Counted from the stretch's first letter, positions 14,372 through 27,038 are shown. The stretch is 64,000 nucleotides of DNA from Halictus rubicundus (GCF_050948215.1 NW_027488698.1:1-64000); one strand, 5' to 3'. The notes: generated by a model from the sequence alone, not told the origin. Numbers and translations are program-made.

Positions 14372-17300
14372 TTAATAGGATAGAGGATAGGATACGATAG
14401 AGGATACGATAGGATAGAGGATAGGATAGGATAGAGAATAGGATAGGATAGAGGATAGGATAGGATAGAGGATAGGATAGGATAGAGGATAGGATAGGAT
14501 AGAGGATGGGATAGGATAGAGGATAATATAGGATAGAGGATAGGATAGGATAGAGGATAGGATAGGATAGAGGATAGGATAGGATAGAGGATAGGATAGG
14601 ATAGAGGATAGGATAGGATAGAGGATAGGATAGGATAGAGGATAGGATAGGATAGGATAGAGGATAATATAGGATAGAGGATAGGATAGGATAGAGGATA
14701 GGATAGAATAGAGGATAGGATAGGATAGAGGATAGGATAGGATAGAGGATACGATATAGGATTTAATAGGATAGAGGATAGGATACGATAGAGGATACGA
14801 TAGGATAGAGGATAGGATAGGATAGAGAATAGGATAGAATAGAGGATAATATAGGATAGAGGATAGGATAGGATAGAGGATAGGATAGGATAGAGGATAG
14901 GATAGGATACAGGATAGGATAGGATAGAGGATAGGATATGATAGAGGATAGGATAGGATAGAGGATAGGATAGGATAGAGGATAGGATAGGATAGAGGAT
15001 AGGATAGGATAGAGGATGGGATAGGATAGAGGATAATATAGGATAGAGGATAGGATAGGATAGAGGATAGGATAGGATTGAGGATAATATAGGATAGAGG
15101 ATAGGATAGGATAGAGGATAGGATAGGATAGAGGATAGGATAGGATACAGGATAGGATAGGATAGAGGATAGGATATGATAGAGGATAGGATAGGATAGA
15201 GGATAGGATAGGATAGAGGATAGGATAGGATAGAGGATAGGATAGGATAGAGGATGGGATAGGATAGAGGATAATATAGGATAGAGGATAGGATAGGATA
15301 GAGGATAGGATAGGATTGAGGATAGGATAGGATAGAGGATAGGATATGATAGAGGATACGATAGGATAGAGGATAGGATAGGATAGAGAATAGGATAGGA
15401 TAGAGGATAGGATAGGATAGAGGATAGGATAGGATAGAGGATAGGATAGGATAGAGGATAGGATAGGATAGGATAGAGGATAATATAGGATAGAGGATAG
15501 GATAGGATAGAGGATAGGATAGGATAGAGGATAGGATAGGATACAGGATAGGATAGGATAGAGAATAGGATATGATAGAGGATAGGATAGGATAGAGGAT
15601 AGGATAGGATAGAGACTAGGATAGGATAGAGGATAGGATAGGATAGAGGATAGGGTAGGATAGAGGATAGGATAGGATAGAGGATGGGATAGGATAGAGG
15701 ATAATATAGGATAGAGGATAGGATAGGATAGAGGATAGGATAGGATTGAGGATAGGATAGGATAGAGGATAGGATATCATAGAGGATAGGATAGGATAGA
15801 GGATAGGATAGGATAGAGGATAGGATAGGATACGATAGGGGATAATATAGGATAGAGGATAGGATAGGATAGAGGATAGGATAGGATAGAGGATAGGATA
15901 GGATACAGGATAGGATAGGATAAAGGATAGGATATGATAGAGGATAGGATAGGATAGAGGATAGGATAGGATAGAGGATAGGATAGGATAGAGGATAGGA
16001 TAGGATAGAGGATGGGATAGGATAGAGGATAATATAGGATAGAGGATAGGATAGGATAGAGGATAGGATAGGATTGAGGATAGGATAGGATAGAGGATAG
16101 GATATGATAGAGGATACGATAGGATAGAGGATAGGATAGGATAGAGAATAGGATAGGATAGAGGATAGGATAGGATAGAGGATAGGATAGGATAGAGGAT
16201 AGGATAGGATAGAGGATAGGATAGGATAGGATAGAGGATAATATAGGATAGAGGATAGGATAGGATAGAGGATAGGATAGGATAGAGGATAGGATAGGAT
16301 ACAGGATAGGATAGGATAGAGGATAGGATATGATAGAGGATAGGGTAGGATAGAGGATAGGATAGGATAGAGACTAGGATAGGATAGATGATAGGATAGG
16401 ATAGAGGATAGGATAGGATAGAGGATAGGATAGGATAGAGGATGGGATAAGATAGAGGATAATATAGGATAGAGGATAGGATAGGATAGAGGATAGGATA
16501 GGATAGAGGATACGATATAGGATTTAATAGGATAGAGGATAGGATACGATAGAGGATACGATAGGATAGAGGATAGGATAGGATAGAGAATAGGATAGGA
16601 TAGAGGATAGGATAGGATAGAGGATAGGATAGGATAGAGGATAGGATAGGATAGAGGATAGGATAGGATAGAGACTAGGATAGGATAGAGGATAGGATAG
16701 GATAGAGGATAGGGTAGGATAGAGGATAGGATAGGATAGAGGATGGGATAGGATAGAGGATAATATAGGATAGAGGATAGGATAGGATAGAGGATAGGAT
16801 AGGATTGAGGATAGGATAGGATAGAGGATAGGATATCATAGAGGATAGGATAGGATAGAGGATAGGATAGGATAGAGGATAGGATAGGATACGATAGGGG
16901 ATAATATAGGATAGAGGATAGGATAGGATAGAGGATAGGATAGGATAGAGGATAGGATAGGATACAGGATAGGATAGGATAAAGGATAGGATATGATAGA
17001 GGATAGGATAGGATAGAGGATAGGATAGGATAGAGGATAGGATAGGATAGAGGATAGGATAGGATAGAGGATGGGATAGGATAGAGGATAATATAGGATA
17101 GAGGATAGGATAGGATAGAGGATAGGATAGGATTGAGGATAGGATAGGATAGAGGATAGGATATGATAGAGGATACGATAGGATAGAGGATAGGATAGGA
17201 TAGAGAATAGGATAGGATAGAGGATAGGATAGGATAGAGGATAGGATAGGATAGAGGATAGGATAGGATAGAGGATAGGATAGGATAGGATAGAGGATAA

Positions 17301-18927
17301 TATAGGATAGAGGATAGGATAGGATAGAGGATAGGATAGGATAGAGGATAGGATAGGATACAGGATAGGATAGGATAGAGGATAGGATATGATAGAGGAT
17401 AGGGTAGGATAGAGGATAGGATAGGATAGAGACTAGGATAGGATAGAGGATAGGATAGGATAGAGGATAGGATAGGATAGAGGATAGGATAGGATAGAGG
17501 ATGGGATAAGATAGAGGATAATATAGGATAGAGGATAGGATAGGATAGAGGATAGGATAGGATTGAGGATAGGATAGGATAGAGGATAGGATATGATAGA
17601 GGATAGGATAGGATAGAGGATAGGATAGGATAGAGGATAGGATAGGATAGAGGATAGGATAGGATAGAGGATAGGATAGGATAGAGAATAGGATAGGATA
17701 GAGGATAGGATAGGATAGAGGATAGGATAGGATAGAGGATAGGATAGGATAGGATAGAGGATAGGATAGGATAGAGGATAGGATAGGATAGAGGATAGGA
17801 TAGGATAGAGGATAGGATAGGATAGAGGATAGGATAGGATAGAGGATACGATATAGGATTTAATAGGATAGAGGATAGGATACGATAGAGGATACGATAG
17901 GATAGAGGATAGGATAGGATAGAGAATAGGATAGGATAGAGGATAGGATAGGATAGAGGATAGGATAGGATAGAGGATAGGATAGGATAGAGGATGGGAT
18001 AGGATAGAGGATAATATAGGATAGAGGATAGGATAGGATAGAGGATAGGATAGGATAGAGGATAGGATAGGACAGAGAATAGGATATAGGATTTGATAGG
18101 ATAGCGGATAGGATAGGATTGAGGACAGGATAGGATAGAGGATAGGATATGATAGAGGATAGGATATAGGATTGGATAGGATAGAGGATAGGATAGGATA
18201 GAGGATAGGATAGGATAGAGCATAGGATATGATAGACGATAGGATTTGATAGAGGATAGGATAGGATAGAGGATAGGATAGGATAGAGGATAGGATAGGA
18301 TAGAGGATTGGATAGGATAGAGGATAGGATAGGATAGGATAGAGGATAATATAGGATAGAGGATAGGATAGGATAGAGGATAGGATAGGATAGAGGATAG
18401 GATAGGATACAGGATAGGATAGGATAGAGGATAGGATATGATAGAGGATAGGGTAGGATAGAGGATAGGATAGGATAGAGACTAGGATAGGATAGAGGAT
18501 AGGATAGGATAGAGGATAGGATAGGATAGAGGATAGGATAGGATAGAGGATACGATATAGGATTTAATAGGATAGAGGATAGGATACGATAGAGGATACG
18601 ATAGGATAGAGGATAGGATAGGATAGAGAATAGGATAGGATAGAGGATAGGATAGTATAGAGGATAGGATAGGATAGAGGATAGGATAGGATAGAGGATG
18701 GGATAGGATAGAGGATAATATAGGATAGAGGATAGGATAGGATAGAGGATAGGATAGGATAGAGGATAGGATAGGACAGAGAATAGGATATAGGATTTGA
18801 TAGGATAGCGGATAGGATAGGATTGAGGACAGGATAGGATAGAGGATAGGATATGATAGAGGATAGGATATAGGATTGGATAGGATAGAGGATAGGATAG
18901 GATAGAGGATAGGATAGGATAGAGCAT
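14372..18927. repeat. Further higher-order repeats of the satellite
   Basis: Variant order repeats here too. GATATCATAGAGG occurs near 15774 and 16830, about 1.06 kb apart. Two blocks ending near 18223 and 18927 carry the same variant string, about 0.7 kb apart. The long minus-strand open frames here are translations of the repeat, have no conserved domain, and are not annotated as genes. Confidence 0.65.
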
Positions 18928-20885
18928 AGGATATGATAGACGATAGGATTTGATAGAGGATAGGATAGGATAGAGGATAGGATAGGATAGAGGATAGGAT
19001 AGGATAGAGGATTGGATAGGATAGAGGATAGGATAGGATAGGATAGAGGATAATATAGGATAGAGGATAGGATAGGATAGAGGATAGGATAGGATAGAGG
19101 ATAGGATAGGATACAGGATAGGATAGGATAGAGGATAGGATATGATAGAGGATAGGGTAGGATAGAGGATAGGATAGGATAGAGACTAGGATAGGATAGA
19201 GGATAGGATAGGATAGAGGATAGGATAGGATAGAGGATAGGATAGGATAGAGGATGGGATAAGATAGAGGATAATATAGGATAGAGGATAGGATAGGATA
19301 GAGGATAGGATAGGATTGAGGATAGGATAGGATAGAGGATAGGATATGATAGAGGATAGGATAGGATAGAGGATAGGATAGGATAGAGGATAGGATAGGA
19401 TAGAGGATAGGATAGGATAGAGGATAGGATAGGATAGAGAATAGGATAGAATAGAGGATAGGATAGGATAGAGGATAGGATAGGATAGAGGATAGGATAG
19501 GATAGGATAGAGGATAATATAGGATAGAGGATAGGATAGGATAGAGGATAGGATAGGATAGAGGATAGGATAGGATAGAGGATAGGATAGGATAGAGGAT
19601 AGGATAGGATAGAGGATAGGATAGGATAGAGGATAGGATAGGATAGAGGATACGATATAGGATTTAATAGGATAGAGGATAGGATACGATAGAGGATACG
19701 ATAGGATAGAGGATAGGATAGGATAGAGAATAGGATAGGATAGAGGATAGGATAGGATTGAGGATAGGATAGGATAGAGGATAGGATATGATAGAGGATA
19801 GGATAGGATAGAGGATAGGATAGGATAGAGGATAGGATAGGATAGAGGATAGGATAGGATAGAGGATAGGATAGGATAGAGAATAGGATAGGATAGAGGA
19901 TAGGATAGGATAGAGGATAGGATAGGATAGAGGATAGGATAGGATAGGATAGAGGATAATATAGGATAGAGGATAGGATAGGATAGAGGATAGGATAGGA
20001 TAGAGGATAGGATAGGATAGAGGATAGGATAGGATAGAGGATAGGATAGGATAGAGGATAGGATAGGATAGAGGATACGATATAGGATTTAATAGGATAG
20101 AGGATAGGATACGATAGAGGATACGATAGGATAGAGGATAGGATAGGATAAAGAATAGGATAGGATAGAGGATAGGATAGGATAGAGGATAGGATAGGAT
20201 AGAGGATAGGATAGGATAGAGGATGGGATAGGATAGAGGATAATATAGGATAGAGGATAGGATAGGATAGAGGATAGGATAGGATAGGATAGAGGATAGG
20301 ATAGGATAGAGGATAGGATAGGATAGAGGATAGGATAGGATAGAGGATAGGATAGGATAGAGGATAGGATAGGATAGAGGATACGATATAGGATTTAATA
20401 GGTTAGAGGATAGGATACGATAGAGGATAGGATAGGATAGAGGATAGGATAGGATAGAGGATGGGATAGGATAGAGGATAGGATAGGATAGAGGATAGAG
20501 GATAGAATAGGATAGAGGATAGGATAGGATAGAGGATAGGATAGGATAGTTGATACGATATAGGATTTAATAGGATTGAGGATAGGATACGATAGAGGAT
20601 AGGATAGGATAGAGGATAGGATAGGATAGAGGATAGGATAGGATAGGATAGGGGATAATATAGGATAGAGGATAGGATAGGATAGAGGATAGGAATGGGA
20701 TAGAGGATAGGATAGGATACAGGATAGGATAGGATAAAGGATAGGATATGATAGAGGATAGGATAGGATAGAGGATAGGATAGGATAGAGGATAGGATAG
20801 GATAGAGGATAGGATAGGATAGAGGATGGGATAGGATAGAGGATAATATAGGATAGAGGATAGGATAGGATAGAGGATAGGATAG

Positions 20886-21473
20886 TGTTCAGGATTAGCC
20901 TAAAATTGTGAGATTCAAACGAAGGGGGTTTCGACCGTTGGTGGCCGGTTCGTACTTGTTTTCGTGTTGTGAGCGCGAAACCGAGCAGCCGTTGTCTCGG
21001 TCGCGTAAACAGCCGTGTCACCGGCGACAAACACCTTTGTTTGAATTTCACCTCACGATCAAAGGTGAACCGAATTCACCTATGGAAAACCCTACGATCA
21101 ACGGTTCTCCCGACGTCTCGTGCGTTACCGTGCGCGAACGCACGATCAGACGTCGGTCTAACTTCGCAGCGCTCGCTTGCTTTCTCTCTTCACTTAATAT
21201 CAAATTATTAGTTGTCTATCTCGTGACTTCGTCACATACTCGAAACTCATAGTGTTTTCTCGCGGCGGCGTCGCTTATTTTATATCGCGTTCATTGCATA
21301 ATGTCCAGCTCTTTATACATTTTCGACGGTTTGGCCTCGTGTGCCAAATAAAGTGTGTTGAAACAACAATCGGAGTTCTCGTTTATCGCCTCCTGTCTAC
21401 ACCACCTTCCTCAGCGTTCAATTCTGAGCGGTCCCGGCCTCAGGCAGCTCGAAGTCTCGTGCATGCCGAAACA
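20886..21473 (+). repeat. 5' LTR of the BEL/Pao element
   Basis: Starts TGTTCAGGATTAGCC and ends GCATGCCGAAACA. The same 588 bp recurs at 27039-27626, with three substitutions seen: GTCGGTCT/GTCGTTCT, GGCGGCGTC/GGCGTCGTC and AGTTCTCG/AGTTCCCG. An AATAAA lies at 21347-21352. Small open frames inside it occur in both LTRs and look non-coding. Confidence 0.95.
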
Positions 21474-21476
21474 TTT

Positions 21477-21494
21477 TGGTCCTTCGAGCCGGAT
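21477..21494 (+). other. Primer binding site, tRNA-Tyr type
   Basis: TGGTCCTTCGAGCCGGAT starts three bases after the LTR. It is complementary to a tRNA 3' end with CCA. From memory, the TCGAAGGACCA end fits eukaryotic tRNA-Tyr. The position and the TGG start are clear; the tRNA identity should be checked against the host tRNA set. Confidence 0.75.
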
Positions 21495-21530
21495 CTGAGG
21501 AAGTAGACTTTCACGGTTCAACATACGACC

Positions 21531-24500
21531 ATGGCCGAACATCTGGAGCACCAGCTCAATCTACAACGGGCCATCGAACGAGCTGTATCGAATTTTAAAA
21601 AACTGGGAAAGGAGAAGTGGACGAAGAGCGTGGTCCAGACCCGGATCGTCCACATCAAGGATCAGTGGAGGAAGTACGAGGCTGGTCATGGAAAGGTCGC
21701 AGCTGCCCTTTCATCGAAGGAGCAGATGAACCACCCGTACTTCACCGAGGACCAGTTTGCAGCCACGGAGGAGGTTTACTTGGACAGCCTCGCCTTCATG
21801 ACGGACGTCCTCGAGCAGCAGAAACAGGAGGATGTAAGTGCTGCTAATTCCGTTTCGGCCGATTCCCATCTCTCGATGGAACCACCCGCGCAGCTCCCGC
21901 GAATCAACCTCCCACAATTCGAAGGTCATTGCGAGACCTGGGAGGCGTTTCGCGACCGATTCAACGCGCTCATAATTTCCAACCGGTCCCTCACGGATGT
22001 TGCGCGCATGCATTATTTAGTCTCATCGCTAAAAGGCCGCGCTCTTGATTGTGTGAGCAATATCCCGGTCACCGCGGCGAATTTCAAAATTGCGTGGGAT
22101 GCGCTTAAGGCACGTTACGATAATCCGCGCCGCCTCCTGACCGTTCATCTCTCAGCGTTACTACAGTTGCCCGCACTAAATCGCGAGTCTGCGTCGGACC
22201 TGCAGGACCTACGCGATCGGGTATGCATGGCCGTTTCGTCGCTCAAAAACCTGGGTCGAAGTTCCGACGAACTCTGGAACGATATTCTCGTTCATTTAAT
22301 ATCGCAGAAGCTCGATTCCACCACGAGGAAAGCGTGGAACATAAAAACCAGCGATGACGTGACGCCGCCGTCGTTCGATACTTTGCGAGCGTTTATCGAT
22401 TCCCGTGTCCGAGCTCTCGAGGACTTCAAGGGAGGTTGTGCGAGTCCTCCCGTTTCGCGTCCGAAATCTCCCGCACGTCTCAAAGGCGGAATTCCGGCGA
22501 GTAAATTCCAACACGAGTCCACTCGTGTTCATACCGCGGCGGTAAAAGGGTCATCTCCGGTAGCGTGTCCGATCTGTCGCTCGCGTCACTATATGAACGC
22601 GTGCCCATCGTTTCTAGCGAAAAGCGCTGCCCGTCGTAGCGAAATCGTTAAGCGATTATCTCGGTGCTCAAATTGCTTGAGCCAATCGCACGCCGCTCAA
22701 GATTGCACGAGTAAATATTCGTGTCGCGTATGCCATCAGCGGCATCATACGTTGTTGCATGACGAGAGACACGCTCCCGATTCGACAACTTCGGCCGAAT
22801 CAATCGATAGCACGTGCCCGACCGCCGAAGTACAGTCGCATCTCGCGTCCGCGAAATCTACCTCGTCTAAGACAATTTTACTAGCCACTGCATGGGTGCA
22901 TGCAAGCGTCGAATCCGGCCGCAACATAACAGTTCGTGCGTTAATCGACCAAGGATCGGAAACAAGCTTCGTAACCGAGGCTGTTGCTCAGCTGTTACAG
23001 GCGAAGCGTCAACGTGTCGCGACGACGATTTCGGGAGTTGGTGGGGTACGCACAGGCACCGCTCGGCATGCGATACGTTTGCGTCTCTCCCCGCGCTCTT
23101 CTCGCTCTCCAACGGTCACAACAACCGCGCTCGTGTTACCGTCTCTGTCCACGTACACACCGCGGCGCGTAACGGATTCATGTAATTTCGAGCATCTCTC
23201 GGATTTGAACTGGGCTGACGCGGATCCTTCGAGTCCCGACTCAATTCAAATGATTCTAGGAGCAGACATCTATCCGCATATAATCCTTGACGGAATACGA
23301 AGGGGCGAGCCGGGGAAACCTATTGCCCAAAATTCCATTTTCGGATGGATAATCTCGGGCCCCGTGGTCGCGAATTCGTCGCGCCCGAGCGATCCGTCGA
23401 CTTTCGTTGTCACGCATCACTGTCTCGCTGACCACCAGTTGACTTCAGAAATGCAACGATTTTGGGAAGTAGAAGAAATCCCTCTCCAGTCTCTCCTTAC
23501 ACCGGACGAAGAAGCGTGCGAGCGTCACTTCTGCGACAACACGTCTCGCGCTCCCGACGGACGGTACATCGTTCGTCTGCCGTTCCGATCAGGACCCCCC
23601 ATAGAGATCGGGCAATCGCGTCGGGTCGCAGAGAAAATGATGCACTCTCTATCGCGCCGTCTAAAGACGAGTTCCGCGATCTCAAAAGAGTATAGCGAGT
23701 TTCTGGACGAATACGAGCGTCTAGGTCACATGCGGCTAGCTCAAAATTCGACTGCATCGTCTCGGCAATGCGTTTTCATCCCGCATCATCCTGTCTTTCG
23801 AGCTGACAGCGCTACGACCCACCTTCGCGTCGTGTTCAACGCCTCCAGCCTCACAACCAACGGCTCTTCCTTAAACGACCACCTTTTCGCCGGTCCGAAA
23901 CTGCAAAATGATCTCGCCGCAGTTATTCTCCGATGGCGAAAATTCCGGTTCGTCTATACAGCCGATATCGCGAAAATGTATCGCCAAATTCTCATTGACG
24001 AACGGGACGTCGATTACCAGAGAATTCTGTGGCAGCCAGCACTTTCCGCCTCGTGCCGAGAATATCAGCTTCTCACCGTCACATACGGGATGACGTGCGC
24101 TCCATATCTTGCCCTTCGCGTCCTTCAACGGCTTAATGAGGACGACGGGCATCGTTTCCCTCTCGCGCAGCACATTCTTCAACACCACATCTATGTGGAC
24201 GACGTATTGTTCGGGGACGATGACCTCGAATCCCTTCGCCAGTCTCGTAATCAGCTGACCGCGCTCCTCGACTGCGGGAACTTTAGGCTCCGGAAGTGGG
24301 CAAGCAATTCGTCCGAGTTGCTGACCGATCTCGATCCAGCGGATCACGGTCTCGCGTGCACGAAGCTTCTCGCCCCTGACGACCAGCTCAAGGTCCTTGG
24401 AGTCAGCTGGAGTCCAACCCTTGACGCCTTTCAACTTCGAACCATCGTGGCTGACCCATTGCCGTCGACGAAGAGGTCGATTCTTTCCACGATAGCCAAA

Positions 24501-26783
24501 CTCTACGACCCGTTAGGCTGGGTCACTCCAGCAACCGTGCTTGCGAAGATCTTCCTTCAGGATCTCTGGCGAATCCGCATTAGTTGGGACGGAAAACTAC
24601 CGGAGGCACTTCTCGACAAATGGCGACCGATCTGCGAGCGCCTATCTCTCCTCGACTCGGTCACCCTTCCTAGGTGGATCGGCTCCTCTATACGGTCTCC
24701 TAGCATCGAACTTCACGGCTTCGCCGATGCCTCGACAGTCGCTTACGCCGCCGTCGTGTATGCCAAATGCACCTCGCCCTCCGGCGAGGTCACGATTTCT
24801 CTCCTCGCTGGAAAATCGAAAGTAGCACCTCTGAATCCCTTGACAATTCCTCGACTGGAATTGCAAGGGGCCCTTCTTCTCTCGCGTCTCATGGAATTTG
24901 TCCAGTCGACCCTCGGCACGCGAAATCTCTCCTGCGTGTGCTGGACCGATTCGACCGTGGTCCTGAATTGGGTCCAACAGCATCCCTCGCGCTGGAAGAC
25001 GTTTGTGGCCAACCGGGTTTCCAAGATTCAAGCCCGGCTCCCGCTCGCGGAATGGCGACACGTCTGTACAGAAGACAATCCTGCCGATTGCGCCTCTCGC
25101 GGTCTCCTAAGCGACGACCTTCTTCGGTCATCCCTCTGGTGGCAAGGTCCCGCCTGGTTGACCCGCGATCGCTCCGAATGGCCACCGCTTCAGATTCGGA
25201 TCGACGACACCAATCCGTTAGAGGCAAAGGTCATACCGGCTCATTCCGCCGTCCTATCTCAACCTTGGGAACTGGAAACAAGGTTCTCTTCATGGCCAAA
25301 ACTCATTCGCGTCACAGCGTACCTCTTCCGTTTCGTGTACGCGTGTCGACGCAGTAACCCGGAGACAGGTCGAGCTCCGTCTCGCGGTTATGGTCTCGCG
25401 CTTTCGGCTGACGAATGCAGTAACGCGAAGTTCTGGTGGATCCGCCGGATCCAATCCACTCTATTTACGTCGGAACGCAAGACTCTCCTACAGAACCAAC
25501 CGCTGCCGTCGAAGAACCCTCTGAGTGCTCTTAATCCTTTCCTCGATAACCAAGGGATCCTACGCGTGGGAGGTCGGCTACACCGTGCTCCCTTACCGTA
25601 TCATTCGAAACATCCGATCATTCTCGCGTCGCATCCCCTCGTTCGACTAATCATCGAACACGCGCATCTTCGTTCGCTGCACGGTGGGCTCCAGCTCACC
25701 TTGAGCACCCTCCGCCAGAATTTCTGGATTTTACGAGCGCGAACTCTTGCGAAATCGGTGATTCACACCTGCGTCACCTGCGTTCGAGAGCGAGCTGCAA
25801 TTCCCGCACAAATCATGGGCCAGCTTCCGGAACCTCGGGTCTCTCCTCCCGCGAAATGCTTTGCTCACTGCGGTCTTGATTACGCTGGCCCCGTCCAGAT
25901 TCGAGCATCCGCAGGTCGGGGCATCACCTCTCGCAAAGCTTACATCGCGTTGTTCATATGCCTAGCAACCAAGGCGATCCATCTCGAGCTGGTTGCGGAT
26001 TATTCAACACCCGCGTTTCTCAACGCCTACTGTCGATTTTGCTCTCGCCGAGGAATTCCAGAAGCAATGTATTCAGATAACGGTACCACGTTCATCGGAG
26101 CTAATCGCGAACTCCATCTCGCGCATCGCGCAACTCTTAACGATCCCGAGTTTTTAAATAAAACTGCCACCGACGGTGTTTCATGGCACTTCATACCCCC
26201 TTCGGCCCCGCACTTCGGAGGCCTATGGGAGGCCGGCGTGAAAAGCATGAAGCATCATATGCGTCGTGTTTTAAAAGATCGCACTCTCACATTTGAAGAG
26301 TTTACCACCCTTCTCTGTGCAATCGAAGCCTGTCTCAATTCTCGTCCGATATCTCCGCTATCCGACTCCTACGATGATTTCGAGTCATTGACTCCCGGCC
26401 ACCTTTTAATCGGTTCGGCGCTCACGGTGCCCCCTCAGCCATCGACGCTAACCCTTGCCGAAAATCGCCTCTCGCGCTGGCAACTTATTCGGCACATGAC
26501 CGAGCGATTCTGGAAACTCTGGAGAGACGATTACGTCAACACTCTCCAGCAGCGCAGTAAATGGCGTCGCGAACGACCTTCACTAGCGATCGGGCAGCTC
26601 GTCCTTCTGCGCCTTCCGAATCTTCCTCCCTGTAAGTGGGAGCTCGGTCGAGTAACGCAACTACATCCGGGCGAAGACGGATCTACGCGCGTGGTGACCG
26701 TTAAAACAAGCACCGCCGAGCTGAAGCGGCCCATCGTTAAACTGTGCCCGCTGCCGGTTTCTTGTCAAAACCCAGCGGAATAA
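21531..26783 (+). CDS. BEL/Pao Gag-Pol polyprotein, uninterrupted
   Basis: A single 1750-codon frame encodes the structural protein and all enzymes for reverse transcription and integration. The start is ATG in an ACCATGG context, 58 bp after the 5' LTR. Domains in order: DUF1759-like gag about residues 121-300; cysteine/histidine knuckles about 345-415 (CPIC, CSNC-X4-H-X4-C, CRVC); aspartic protease near 470 with an Asp-Gln-Gly-Ser active site, as in Pao proteases; reverse transcriptase with YVDD at 888-891; Pao-type RNase H near 1062 (HGFADAS); integrase zinc domain about 1377-1420; integrase core with likely catalytic Asp1450, Asp1516 (in SDNGTTF) and Glu1567; C-terminal DUF5641-like region near 1715. 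No stop or frameshift interrupts it. With near-identical LTRs this suggests a copy that was mobile recently. There is no env frame. Confidence 0.96.
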   Translation: MAEHLEHQLNLQRAIERAVSNFKKLGKEKWTKSVVQTRIVHIKDQWRKYEAGHGKVAAALSSKEQMNHPYFTEDQFAATEEVYLDSLAFMTDVLEQQKQEDVSAANSVSADSHLSMEPPAQLPRINLPQFEGHCETWEAFRDRFNALIISNRSLTDVARMHYLVSSLKGRALDCVSNIPVTAANFKIAWDALKARYDNPRRLLTVHLSALLQLPALNRESASDLQDLRDRVCMAVSSLKNLGRSSDELWNDILVHLISQKLDSTTRKAWNIKTSDDVTPPSFDTLRAFIDSRVRALEDFKGGCASPPVSRPKSPARLKGGIPASKFQHESTRVHTAAVKGSSPVACPICRSRHYMNACPSFLAKSAARRSEIVKRLSRCSNCLSQSHAAQDCTSKYSCRVCHQRHHTLLHDERHAPDSTTSAESIDSTCPTAEVQSHLASAKSTSSKTILLATAWVHASVESGRNITVRALIDQGSETSFVTEAVAQLLQAKRQRVATTISGVGGVRTGTARHAIRLRLSPRSSRSPTVTTTALVLPSLSTYTPRRVTDSCNFEHLSDLNWADADPSSPDSIQMILGADIYPHIILDGIRRGEPGKPIAQNSIFGWIISGPVVANSSRPSDPSTFVVTHHCLADHQLTSEMQRFWEVEEIPLQSLLTPDEEACERHFCDNTSRAPDGRYIVRLPFRSGPPIEIGQSRRVAEKMMHSLSRRLKTSSAISKEYSEFLDEYERLGHMRLAQNSTASSRQCVFIPHHPVFRADSATTHLRVVFNASSLTTNGSSLNDHLFAGPKLQNDLAAVILRWRKFRFVYTADIAKMYRQILIDERDVDYQRILWQPALSASCREYQLLTVTYGMTCAPYLALRVLQRLNEDDGHRFPLAQHILQHHIYVDDVLFGDDDLESLRQSRNQLTALLDCGNFRLRKWASNSSELLTDLDPADHGLACTKLLAPDDQLKVLGVSWSPTLDAFQLRTIVADPLPSTKRSILSTIAKLYDPLGWVTPATVLAKIFLQDLWRIRISWDGKLPEALLDKWRPICERLSLLDSVTLPRWIGSSIRSPSIELHGFADASTVAYAAVVYAKCTSPSGEVTISLLAGKSKVAPLNPLTIPRLELQGALLLSRLMEFVQSTLGTRNLSCVCWTDSTVVLNWVQQHPSRWKTFVANRVSKIQARLPLAEWRHVCTEDNPADCASRGLLSDDLLRSSLWWQGPAWLTRDRSEWPPLQIRIDDTNPLEAKVIPAHSAVLSQPWELETRFSSWPKLIRVTAYLFRFVYACRRSNPETGRAPSRGYGLALSADECSNAKFWWIRRIQSTLFTSERKTLLQNQPLPSKNPLSALNPFLDNQGILRVGGRLHRAPLPYHSKHPIILASHPLVRLIIEHAHLRSLHGGLQLTLSTLRQNFWILRARTLAKSVIHTCVTCVRERAAIPAQIMGQLPEPRVSPPAKCFAHCGLDYAGPVQIRASAGRGITSRKAYIALFICLATKAIHLELVADYSTPAFLNAYCRFCSRRGIPEAMYSDNGTTFIGANRELHLAHRATLNDPEFLNKTATDGVSWHFIPPSAPHFGGLWEAGVKSMKHHMRRVLKDRTLTFEEFTTLLCAIEACLNSRPISPLSDSYDDFESLTPGHLLIGSALTVPPQPSTLTLAENRLSRWQLIRHMTERFWKLWRDDYVNTLQQRSKWRRERPSLAIGQLVLLRLPNLPPCKWELGRVTQLHPGEDGSTRVVTVKTSTAELKRPIVKLCPLPVSCQNPAE

Positions 26784-27038
26784 TAAGGTACTTCCTCCGT
26801 GCGTTATAGATGGAAGTCGCGCTCCCTAGATGTAAGTTGCGTGCGTTAGATTAATTATGCGATCGTTAGACTAAGCTTTCTCTTGTTTAAAATTAAGGTT
26901 GCGTGTGCTTGCGTTAAATTCATTCCCCCGTCTCATCATGGCGGGCGGCTCGAGATTCTCGCGTCTTCCGATTCGGCATCTTCCGTCCACAGAGCAGTGT
27001 GCGTGCGTTTCGAAACTATCGTTTCAAGGCGGGCGGTA
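26784..27038 (+). other. BEL 3' untranslated region with polypurine tract
   Basis: About 255 bp between the gag-pol stop (TAA, followed by another TAA) and the 3' LTR. No ORF is supported. The last 13 bases, AAGGCGGGCGGTA at 27026-27038, sit directly against the LTR and are the likely primer for plus-strand DNA, though two pyrimidines interrupt the purine run. Confidence 0.7.

Larger units (their letters stand above)
1..20885 (+). repeat. 12-bp satellite array, GGATA strand
   Basis: A continuous tandem array whose commonest unit is GAGGATAGGATA (ATAGG-ATAGG-AG). Point variants recur, such as GAGGATAATATAGG, GAGGATGGGATAGG, GAGAATAGG and GATTGAGG. A longer variant with CGATATAGGATTTAATAGG occurs many times and marks larger repeats. 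No gene is supported. On the complementary strand the unit is open in every frame (YPIL, ILSS, SYPL), which gives spurious ORFs up to about 1280 codons. The array ends abruptly at the BEL LTR. This is satellite heterochromatin; its chromosomal position (centromeric, subtelomeric or telomeric) cannot be told from the sequence. Confidence 0.97.

Noticed and set aside
5210..20800. Long minus-strand ORFs up to 1283 codons rich in YPILSSILSYPL
   Set aside because: They are translations of the 12-bp satellite, which has no stop in any frame of that strand. They have no domain, start arbitrarily at point variants and overlap each other in different frames.
1..20885. CRISPR array
   Set aside because: The repeats are contiguous 12-mers without unique spacers, and the context is animal.
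20908..21506. Small plus-strand ORFs in the BEL LTR and leader
   Set aside because: Those in the LTR recur in the 3' LTR and have no recognisable domain; they are chance frames.
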